64,000 nt of DNA from the NCBI GenBank assembly GCA_037501455.1, contig CM074855.1, positions 33,575,001 to 33,639,000 on the forward strand. Direction: 5' to 3'. The notes under the pieces were generated by a model. It did not search any database. It was given only the letters and a program-made list of their open reading frames with translations, and had not been told where the DNA came from. This stretch comes from Lantana camara (taxonomy: Eukaryota; Streptophyta; Magnoliopsida; Lamiales; Verbenaceae). Shown here piece by piece: positions 55,074-64,000 of this stretch (positions are counted from its first letter, which is position 1; each line of letters starts with the position of its first letter). Position numbers and translations under genes: made by a program.

Positions 55074-56513
55074 TCAAATTTTCTTTCCTTCTTTGTTAGC
55101 TATTTTGGAGAAGTCCTTTACAAACCTCCGATAATACCCTGCAAGTCCTAGGAAACTTCTCACCTCTGATGGATTCCTTGGTACTTTCCAGTTTGTAATA
55201 GCTTCAATCTTCGAAGGATCTACCTCAACACCTGATCCCGAGATTATATGTCCGAGGAATGCAACTTTTTCGATCCAGAACTCACATTTACTGAACTTAG
55301 CATATAGCTTATGATCTTGCAAAGTTCTTAACACTATGCGAAGATGTTCAGCATGTTCCTCAGGTGTTTTTGAAAATACCAAAATGTCATCGATGAAAAT
55401 GACCACAAATTTATCCAAACATGGTCGGAATATTCGATGCATCATGTCCATGAATGCAGCGGGTGCATTAGTCAATCCAAAAGGCATTACTATGAACTCA
55501 AAGTGTGCATAGCGGGTGTTGAAAGCTGTTTTAGGGATATCCTCCTCCCTAATCTTTAATTGATAATACCCTTGCCTTAGATCTAACTTGGAGTAGACTC
55601 GGGATCCTTGAAGGACATCAAATAACTCCTCTATATGGGGTAGAGGGTATTTGTTCGTTATGGTCATTTGATTAAGTTCTCGATAGTCGATGCACATCCG
55701 TAATGACCCATCTTTCTTCTTTACAAACAGCACTGGTGCTCCCCAGGGTGATGTACTGGGACGGATATATCTTGATTCAATCAAATCATCAAGTTGTTTT
55801 CTCAACTTTTGAAGTTCGGCTGGGGCCATCCGATAAGGGGTCTTAGAGAAAGGCTCTGCTCCAGGGATTGTATCGATTACAAACTCTAACTCACGGTCTG
55901 GAGGTAACGAGTTTAGGTGTTCTAGGAAGACGTCGAGGAACTCATTTACCACTTCTACCTCCTCAACCTTGAGTTGATCCTTAGGCCTATTTAGGAGAAA
56001 GGCAACGAATCCTGTAACTCCTTTCTGAACCAACTTCTTAGCTTCTGTCATAGAAATCACTGCCACTGATCTTTTGTCCTCAGAAATCCAACTTTCATCT
56101 TGTCCTAAGATGATTTCCTTCTTGAAATAATCTAATTTAGCATGATATTTGTAGAGCCAATCCATTCCCAGAATGATTTCATATCTTGTTATCGGGAGTT
56201 CGATGAGGTCCATTGGGTAGTAATGGTCACCAATTTGTATAGGGCAGCGTTTATATACTCGATCCGTTATTAAACAAACTCCCAAAGGGGAACTAACTTC
56301 GAAATTATATGATGAACATTCAAGTGGAAAATTTAAACGCACACATAAATTTGATGCAATGAATGAATGTGTGGCACCATGGTCATATAAGACCTTAACC
56401 GGCGTGTTTAGAATGTGTATCGTACCTTCGACAACATCTGAAGGATCTGGGTCCTCGTTTCCATCCAACGCGTAAGTTTTTCCTTTGACCAATGGCTTTC
56501 CCGATTTTCCCAT
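55074..56513 (-). pseudogene. Element E protease and reverse transcriptase
   Basis: A 479-residue frame. Protease motif [12 protein letters not shown] (Asp-His-Gly where A has Asp-Pro-Gly), then ILGMDWL, RT with [25 protein letters not shown], the catalytic [14 protein letters not shown] and [21 protein letters not shown] looks intact; the frame is then lost just before RNase H. The Met used is internal: the polyprotein continues upstream into gag in the same frame. Confidence 0.93.
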
Positions 56514-56519
56514 AACTTT

Positions 56520-57530
56520 CTCCTTTTCCTTAGATCCCGGTCTTTTTGGGCATGTATTAAACTGATGATTAGGGTCTCCACACCATAAACACGTGCCAGC
56601 TTTCTTTCGACATTCTTGTTCAGTATGTCCCGGTTTGTGACAATATTCACAAGTGATCTCTTCTTATGAATTGAACGGGACTGACTTAGGCTTTTGCTGG
56701 GCTGGTGTGGGTTTCTTCCCAAACTTCTGGCTGGATGGTCCAGCGGGACGTTTCATTCCTTGAGAAGGTTTCTTTTGAGGGGGACCAGGGCGATTAGCTG
56801 CCTGACGAATATTCTTGTGAGCGGCTTCGGTTTTCAGGGCTTTATCGACCGCCTTATTATAAGTTTCAATATCCAATGATGCTAAAGCCCATCGAAGGTC
56901 TGGCTTCAGTCCATCAATGAATCGTTTGGTCTTTCTTCGTTCATCATTTAGAATGTGTGGAGCATACTGAATTAGCCTCACAAACTTTGCATCATACTCC
57001 GCTACTGACATATAACCCTGAGTTAAAGTCATGAACTAAGCCTCTCGAGTATCTCTTATCATTTGAGGAATATATTTATTCTGAAATTCCTTTACAAACT
57101 CCGCCCAGCTGTAATCAGTCTGGTCTTCTATCCAAGTTAACTTGACGTGCTTCCACTAACTCAAAGCAGGTCCTTCTAAGAGAAAGGCTGCGTACTGCAC
57201 TCGTTCCCGTTCCTCGGGAAATATATCCATAGCCTCGTAAATCTTTTCCAAACTGGCTATCCAGTTTTCAACCTTCAGGTCGTTAGGTTCTCCAAAGAAT
57301 TTTGGGGGATTCATTCGAAGAAACCTTTCTAAGGATCGCTCGTTGGTAGGGTTATTCCCAGGTGTACATTTTCGAACAAACTGCCTTAAGGCTTCTACAA
57401 GTTCTGGGTGCCCTGGTGAGTCTTGTGGTGATGGGGAGTTGTTTCGTATTGTTCTTCGTAGAGGCAATATGAATGCTGAAATCACAATCACATAGGAAAT
57501 ATAATGCATGTAGGGTAAAGAATGTTTCAA
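56520..57530 (-). pseudogene. Element E gag
   Basis: Gag in one frame interrupted by stops near 57156, 57036 and 56664. Recognisable are RFLRMNPPKFFGEPNDLKV, WAEFVKEFQNKYIP, SVAEYDAKFVRLIQYAPHIL, a basic Pro/Lys linker and two knuckles ([28 protein letters not shown]). The likely original start, just after TTTCAGCATTC on minus (near 57482), is no longer ATG. The hydrophobic N-terminal extension seen from 57530 is probably not translated. Confidence 0.88.
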
Positions 57531-57749
57531 AGATTATCACAGAACAATAATCACCAATTAACATCAATCATCAAACATAAAGTGCAAAAGAAATAACATT
57601 AGTACTCATGGTCCTGCTGGTATCTTGAAGCAACTCTAAGACTCATGATGCAGAAATATAAAGCAACATAAAATAACAGTGTAAATGATAAAAATGTGTC
57701 ATATATATATGCATCAAGGTTAGTATGCTTCTCTCTAACTAAACCTGAC

Positions 57750-57761
57750 GCTCTGATACCA
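57750..57761 (-). other. Primer-binding site of E (tRNA-iMet)
   Basis: TGGTATCAGAGC on minus, 7 bp from the LTR. Confidence 0.93.
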
Positions 57762-57768
57762 CCTTAGT

Positions 57769-60763
57769 TGTAGCGCCCCTTAACACTACAACCCCGCATC
57801 GTTATACTTCCCGAGTGGATGTGAGACCTAGCACTCGAGAAATACTCCGGCGAACGGACAAGACTATACAATACCAGAGTATGAAACTTAAATGCAACGG
57901 GAATAAGCTTGAGCAATAAAAAGGGGACAATATATAACGAACACGTATTATTAAGTTGGATAAGTAATTACAGCAAAAGTTCCAACTTCACAGGAGAGTG
58001 CTTATTGAAAGATGTACATGCACTCGTGATTACTCTAAATGACTAGAATGTGACACCTTAAAGCTTCAAGATACCTCTAAGGCGTCGATGCATAGATTCC
58101 TGAAATCATGAATTAAAAGAGTAGGAGGGTTAGTCAAAATGACTAAGTGACGGGGGTTTGAGGTTTAGGATTATAAGTAAGATTTTGAAAGTTTTTTGAC
58201 CAAGAAAGTCTTGGTTTGAAATATATATTATATAATAACAAATAAGTATATGACAATAATATCCGATTCATATTATTTTGAAATAGGAGTAGGGGGAATA
58301 TAGGCTATACTTTAGAAAACTTATGAACCGTTTTGGGAAAATGATTTTGATGCCCGCAAGCTAGGCTTCTCCAACCTTAACTCCTTAAAATCTGAGAAAA
58401 ATAGTAATGACACTGATCAAGGTGTCGGTACTTAATAAAACAAATACGAGAATACCATCCTTCTTCCTCCGATGTCAAGTAGTGTTGCAAGCCCTAGTGA
58501 CGATGAACAAGATTGTGGGAGGGACGTACCTTTTCCCGTCACTTGATATGGAATAACCAACCTCCGGTTAGACCATCATCAAGATCTAGTTGGCGGTTGG
58601 TATAATAGTAGACCTCGGCCCGTGCCTCCCGGACTACTACTTCTACAAAGACCACCGGGCCCATAGGAAAAACGATAATTTTACTTGCAAGACGAGAATA
58701 TTTACCGGTAAGAAAGTACTAAGTACTTTCGGGTAAATATATGTTTTTGAATAATTGATAAGAATTATTTTCCTGAATAATTCAAGAAAATAAAGTAAAG
58801 TATTTTATCATGATTTCAGCTGAAAAGATTTAAACCCTCACCGAATACCGAGATTTAAGTGGAACTGTGAGGATTCCACTCTTTGATCCTATGTTCGCCT
58901 GAAAGTAATAACTACTACTGACTTAGAACTAGGTTCTTAGTTCCTAACTAACTAATTGCACATAATATTATAACAAAATAATTATAGAAGGTACATATTA
59001 TGCAATGCGTTAAAGATTTCCCGGTAAACCCTAAATTCATCCTTTTAATTAATAAATTCAGGGTTTATGGGATCTTTAATTAATCAAATATTTATTAACT
59101 ATATTATAATTCTAATTGTAAGATTTGAAATGAAATTTAAGGTTTAATGTGACAATGTAGGTTATCTTTTGAAAAAATTACATAGTTTATTGATTTCTGG
59201 AAAAATTGGGAAAAAATATTTCTTTAAAAATTCCAAAACCTATTTTATAATTATTTTAAAAATAATTTCGAAATTAATTGAATTTTGGTTGACCAAAAAG
59301 TCAAAATTACTATTGAAAACATTTACTATTCAATTTCATATGAATTAAACACTTTATAACACAAAATCAAACTCACACACATACACACACTAGTCACGGC
59401 ACACATATGCACACACACACATCCAAGAACATTATGAACACGTTCTTGAGCTTATTTGAATATTCAAAGAGGGTGTGTAACATGTTCTATCACATTCATA
59501 TTCATAACATAAGATTAAAGCATAATATAGCAAAATATATGAACTTTCTATGAAAAATAATTCTAAATAAATTACTCTAGGCATGAATTTAATCAAACAA
59601 GATCATAAGCATTTAAATACATATTCACATTATATCATATCATAATTCATCCATTTAATGAAATAAAATTCCATAATGTACACATATTGTATTTAAACTA
59701 ACAACTATGCACATATTTCATCAAATAAATTCCTAAAGCATAATTTAATTAATTCTAGACATGCTACTATTATTATTATACTAAGACCATTATATAAAGC
59801 ATGAAATAATAGAAGAAAACATACCTTAGAGAGAGAGAGTGGGTTGTGGCGTGAGGTAGGGAGAGAAAGAGAGTGATTTTTGTGTTGATTTTGTGAGGTA
59901 TAAATGAGGCTTGAGGGGGGTATTTATAGGTAGTCATGAGGGGTCTTTGAGCAATTTATGAAATTTTATGGAAGATGTGGTTGCTTATGATTTTAACAAA
60001 TGCTTGGTAATTAATTAGGAGATGTGGTTAAATTACATGTTAAACAAATGCTAGGTAATTAACTAAGTAATGTGGAGAAATTACATTCATTTAATTAATC
60101 CTTCTAGAAGATCATGTGGTCATGGATGATGTCATCTTGAATAAAAATAAATGTAAAATATTATAAAATTTATTCAAGAGTCGAGAGATAAAAGTTTGAA
60201 GTAGTGAATTAATGAAAGAACGAGTGAAAAATGAGCTTCATTTTGATTATAAATGTGGAATATTTAGACTTTTCGTTTATAAATTATGAATATTAAAGAT
60301 GATGAAAATCATGAGAAAATTATATAAACGAAGCTATGATAAAGTTTAAAGTTTGGAAAAATCATCATAATGTAGAGGAAAATTCAAGGATTGTTTTGAC
60401 TGTAATATTAGATAGGAAAAGTATTTAGGAGAATGTAGGAAAATTCTAGGGCTTTAGGGGTATTTTGGTAATTTCCAACCTAAAACTGTAGGAATGGGTT
60501 TTGAAGCATATGAAGGGGTTTTAGGTGCTAGAAGGGAATGAATATTAGTATTCTAGGATTTTATGGAAAGAGTTTCAAGGTACGAGTTAAATAGAGGAAA
60601 GAATTAAATCTACGGACATTTAATTAAACTATAACATATAAAAACACATAAGTCACATAAAATGCAATGCATGAAGGGAATTAATAAGGATCGAGGTTAT
60701 AAACGCTTCCTGAGTTACCTTTTACTTACCTCTCTCGACTTGGCCCTGAGTAGGGCTATTACA
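57769..60763 (-). repeat. 5' LTR of element E
   Basis: 2995 bp. It has a ~557-bp block (about 59013-59569, with a CA-rich stretch near 59370-59420) that the other LTR lacks; the joint shares TAAA. The nested inverted repeat of the LTR is at about 58698-58740. No gene. Confidence 0.92.
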
Positions 60764-61632
60764 GTAAGGGAATAATCAGAACCCTAATAATCCGGTCTTA
60801 AAGCAAAGTGCATTTCATATCCATTTCATCTCAATCCAAGAAACTCTTTTCTTGATTTCTTGATCTACTGCCTTGGCCAAGGACTCCATATGGCATATGA
60901 ATGACTTACACAATAAGAGATCACCTTGCAAATGCAAGTGTAGGTCCTTTCTTGATTCTCATTCACTTTCATGAATCACTTGTGCAGCCCCAGCATAAGC
61001 CTTGAATCAGTTGTCTAAGGCGACACCCTTTAAAGCTTATACCTAAGACTACAGAGTTAACTCATAAAGTGACATGGAACCTCAAGTCTAAGGATCAGTT
61101 AATCACATCAATGACTCGTGAGATATTTCCTAATCTGGAAGTTTCCATTTCCTGAAATAGAAACTTCCTTTCCCATTTAGGAATGTTCTCACACGGGGTA
61201 CCTCAGTGAACTTACTTATTGAAGTAAGCACCCTCATGTATCACGCACGTATCAACTATACGCTTTGCACCTCCATGAAACAAGGTGGTCCTTCTTAAGG
61301 GCGTGATCCCACAAGCAAGCCTTAGAGGAGTCAGGTTGACACTCCCACTGTCTGTAGGACTCATCGGCTTGGAGTATTTTACTAATCATGACTTATGTGA
61401 TATAGGGCTCGTTTCATGAACCATTTCACCTAAATGGTAGAGTCCTAAAGTCATCAGGATTAGGGGAGTTCTCATACATGCATAGATAAAGTAAACACGT
61501 ACCAAACAAGAGCATATAAAGAAGTGTTGCCTCAATTCGTTATTTCATTCAAAGATTGTCTGTGATTATAATAAGGAAAAGCACAAAGCGGATATACAAT
61601 CGGCTTTCTAGGGTACTATTCCTAACAATCTT

Positions 61633-62008
61633 ATGATTGATGGGTCTAGCTTAACGCCTAAGTAAATATGGATGTCGCACAAGTCGTGGGTCCATATTGG
61701 AAGATAGGTGATACAAAAACAATTAGTAAGAGCTCTAAAGGTGTTAGAATTTTTAAGTTGTACCTACCTAAGGTTTTACTTAGAATGTCCGTGAGTCATG
61801 GGTTCGAGGTAAAATGCTTAGGATCTTAGTACCCATTGGGAAACGTGTTCCTCTTAGATCTTTGGGAATTATAGATCTTTGAAAAACAGTGGGAGCTACA
61901 TTAGATTAAAGACCTTATCTTTTGTATATCGTTATAATTCAGCATGCTCACTAGTTCTCTGTTTTACCATTTAGGTAGTAGATTCTGTGATTCTCTACGT
62001 GTTTTGAA
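61633..62008 (+). other. Element G leader, downstream part
   Basis: Leader resumes after H with the same style as before it (CCGTGAGTCATGGG and GTCGTGGGTCC phrases recur on both sides). It ends directly before the gag ATG. No gene. Confidence 0.75.
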
Positions 62009-62945
62009 ATGGCAACCAAAAACCCTCTTGTATCGATCCTCGAGTCAAACAAGTTGACTGGTCCCAACTATTCTGATTGGCTGAGGAATCTGAAAATCAT
62101 TTTAGATTCTGAGAAGAGAACTTATGTTCTTTTCGAAGGGGAGCCTAGTCCCAAAAGGGACGCTCCCACTCGGGCCGAGCGGGACGCGATGGAAGGATGA
62201 TAATCTCCAAGCCCATTGCCTTATCTTGGCTAACATGTCTCCAGACTTGCAAAGGCAACATGAGGCCATGGAATTTGCTTGGGAGATTTACGACCACTTA
62301 GAGAAACTTTACCGCCCTCATGAACGTGTTACAAGGTATAACACTTCAAAGGAATTCTTCCACTTGAGAATGAGGGAAGGTTCAAGTGTCCATGAATATG
62401 GACTCAAGTTTCTCACCCTTACTAAGAAACTTGCTTCCATGGACATGCCACTGAAAGATGAGCTTTCAGTGGACTTGTTGCTAGCCTCACTCCCACCATC
62501 ATTCAACCCATTTGTCCTTAACTTCAATATGAATCATGCTGGTGCTACTGTAGTTGAGCTGATTAGTCAGCTTGTGACTGCTGAAAGCACGATCAAGAAG
62601 GACAATAAGGTTCTGATGGTGAATGCTCCATCTTCCTCTTCTGGGCCTTCTAAAGGTAAGGGCAAGAAAGCCCAAAAGAAGAAAAAGAAACCCCTTTGGC
62701 CCATTGGTGGCATTTCGAAGGGGAAGGCCCAAAAGAAGAAGCGTGATCAGAAAGAGGATGTTTGCTTCCATTGTGGCAAAGCGGGACATTGGAGGAGAAA
62801 CTACCCAGAGTACAAGGCTACTCTAATGAAAGGTATGTTTCTCGTTGAAGTAAATCTTTCTATTAATTCTGGTTCTTGGGTACTTAATACCGGTTGTGGA
62901 GCTCATATCTGTAATGATGTACAGATGCTAAATGAAGTCCAATAA
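62009..62945 (+). pseudogene. Element G copia gag and protease start
   Basis: Begins MATKNPLVSILESNKLTGP, a typical plant copia gag start. A frameshift near 62195 moves it to the frame that carries DDNLQAHCLILANMSPD, the gag core (YDHLEKLY, SVHEYGLKFLTLTKKLA), a Lys-rich linker and a knuckle CFHCGKAGHWRRNY whose fourth Cys is Tyr. The protease site reads VLNTGCGAHIC, with Asn in place of the catalytic Asp. The stop at 62943 is in frame. Confidence 0.9.
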
Positions 62946-63301
62946 CTCAGAGAAGGAGAATGTGTCTTGAAGATCGGCGATGGCTCAAATGTTGAAGCTC
63001 GAGCTTTAGGCACAATTAGATTAGATTTAGGTAGTTTTGAGTTAGCTTTAAATAAAGTCCTTTATGTACCGAATATTATTCGTAATATAATTTCAGTTCC
63101 AATTTTAGATTGTGAAGGTTATGAAACTTATATTAAGAATGGTAAATACTTTATCAAACGGAACAACTCTTCCGTTCACATCGGTACTCTAAGTAATGGA
63201 CTTTATCTAACTCAAACTATCAATATTATGAATATATAACGAGAAACTAAACGTAAGAGAGATGAAAAAGTTTCAGCTCCCTCATGGCATGCTAGATTAT
63301 G
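62946..63301 (+). pseudogene. Element G protease end and GAG-pre-integrase
   Basis: Continues as LKIGDGSNVEARALGTIRLD, VLYVPNIIRNIISV and SNGLYLTQ. The GAG-pre-integrase motif WHARL is followed by TGA (63299) where relatives have Gly before HIS. There is also a stop at 63237-63239. Confidence 0.87.
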
Positions 63302-64000
63302 ACACATTTCCAAGAACAGAATTAGCAAAATAAACACTTTAGGATCGTTCTCTGAAAATGATCTCAAAGAGTTAACTTCTTGCGAATCTTGTCTCAAAGG
63401 AAAGATATCCAAATCTCCTTTTAAAGGAACTGTGGAACGTGCCACTAAGGTCTTGGATTTGATCCATTCTGATGTTTGTGGACCGCTTAGTGTAAGCACA
63501 AGAAACAATCATCAGTATTTCATAACCTTTACTGATGACTATAGTCGGTATAGTTATGTATACTTGATGAAGTATAAATCTGAAGCTTTTGAGAAATTCC
63601 TAGAATTTCAAAAGGAGGTTGAGAACCAAACTGGTCACAAGATCAAAGCACTTCGATCTGATCGAGGAGGCAAGTATCTTAGGGAAGAATTCCTTAATCA
63701 TCTCAAAGATAATAGGATTATCTCTCAGTGGACTCCTCCGGGAACTCCTCAACTCAAGGGAGTTTCTGAGAGAAGGAACCGAACTCTACTGGATATGGTT
63801 CGTTCCATGATGAGTTTCACTGACTTACCACCTTCTTTCTTGGGTTATGCCCTAGAAAGTGCAGCAAAGATTTTGAATCTAGTTCCCTCTAAGTCAGTCC
63901 CTAAAACTCCCTATGAAATGTGGCATGGTAAAATCTCTAGTTATTCTTACTTGAGAATTTGGGGTTGTCCTGCTTACGTGAAGAGGACAGTGGGAGATAA
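63302..64000 (+). pseudogene. Element G integrase core (truncated by window edge)
   Basis: Open to the end of the window. Zinc residues CESCLKGK; catalytic D (LIHSDVCGPL), D (ALRSDRGGKY) and E (VSERRNRTLLDMVRSMM) in copia spacing; ends in WGCPAYVKR. RT and RNase H would follow outside. Confidence 0.92.

Larger units (their letters stand above)
42085..60763 (-). mobile_element. Element E: Tekay/Del-like chromovirus, interrupted by C
   Basis: TSD gtaag (42080-42084, 60764-60768). The left LTR (3' on minus) is 42085-43759 plus 52281-53048; the right LTR (5') is 57769-60763. LTRs start TGTAACAGCC or TGTAATAGCC and end GGGGCGCTACA on minus (GGGGTGCTACA at the left LTR). PBS at 57750-57761, PPT next to 53049. 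Gag-pol is present with stops and frameshifts. The LTRs show roughly 30 or more differences by eye plus a ~557-bp indel, so it is older than its insert C. Confidence 0.93.
40968..61627 (-). mobile_element. Element H: inverted solo LTR of the G copia family, interrupted by E
   Basis: LTR sequence is 40968-42084 plus 60769-61627 (about 1976 bp), starting TGTTGAAAAA and ending CCTAACA on +, the inverse of the G LTR. It is flanked by atctt (40963-40967, 61628-61632). No internal copia sequence of its own is present, so it is a solo LTR. It retains the U3 part that G has lost, including a CACGTG cluster. Confidence 0.88.
37881..64000 (+). mobile_element. Element G: Ty1/copia element, host of H, E and C (3' end beyond window)
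   Basis: 5' LTR 37881-39065, iMet PBS, leader, then insertion of H (40968-61627, TSD atctt). The leader resumes and is followed by gag, protease, GAG-pre-integrase and integrase to the window edge. The 3' LTR lies outside. Coding is damaged: a frameshift in gag, a lost knuckle Cys, the protease catalytic Asp changed to Asn, and stops at 62943 and 63299. Confidence 0.92.

Overview
This window is intergenic, transposable-element DNA from a flowering plant, most likely a eudicot. No host gene is visible. Nearly every base belongs to LTR retrotransposons of three kinds: Tekay/Del-like chromoviruses (Ty3/gypsy), an Athila-like Ty3/gypsy element, and Ty1/copia. They are nested inside one another and carry plant-type primer-binding sites (initiator tRNA-Met, and tRNA-Asp for Athila). 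A short stretch of decayed DNA transposons (MULE, hAT) with a tRNA-derived SINE lies between the two nests. Species cannot be read from this sequence.

Layout. Nest I (1-32850) is element B, a gypsy element on + without coding capacity. Its 5' LTR begins left of the window. That LTR is interrupted by a minus-strand LTR called A' (1-289 and 10387-12164), which is itself split by a complete chromovirus A (290-10386). Further along, the B LTR is interrupted by Athila-like element D (13481-26239, minus strand, target duplication gtgca). B then continues with PBS, non-coding interior, a hairpin array, a polypurine tract and its 3' LTR (30549-32850). The middle (32851-37880) holds a MULE remnant with a SINE inside it, then a minus-strand hAT remnant. 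Nest II (37881 to the end) is copia element G (+), interrupted by H (40968-61627), an inverted solo LTR of the same family (TSD atctt). H is interrupted by chromovirus E (42085-60763, minus, TSD gtaag), and E's LTR by C (43760-52280, +, TSD acaaa), a gag-only deletion derivative. Insertion order G, H, E, C agrees with by-eye LTR divergence (E more diverged than C).

No element is intact. A has about 0.5% LTR divergence by eye but carries a stop, a frameshift and an RNase H deletion. D and E carry several stops and frameshifts. G has lost a zinc-knuckle cysteine and the protease catalytic Asp. B and C could only move using enzymes from relatives such as A.

The most unusual signal is a recurring design not explained by coding or by normal LTR anatomy: arrays of short inverted repeats whose sequence differs from copy to copy while each copy stays self-complementary. 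(1) GC-rich palindrome arrays occur in the LTRs of A, A', C and D and again inside D. Their centre-to-centre spacing alternates between 31-34 bp and about 40-52 bp (one gap of 68), although the palindromes differ between families. (2) Hairpin arrays occur near the 3' end of the interiors of the two non-coding elements B and C; loops are conserved and stems covary. (3) A single hairpin with a GGA/AGGA loop sits just before the polypurine tract in A, B, C and E. (4) Six CACGTG palindromes cluster in the copia LTR H. All these were read by eye and would need family-wide alignments to test.
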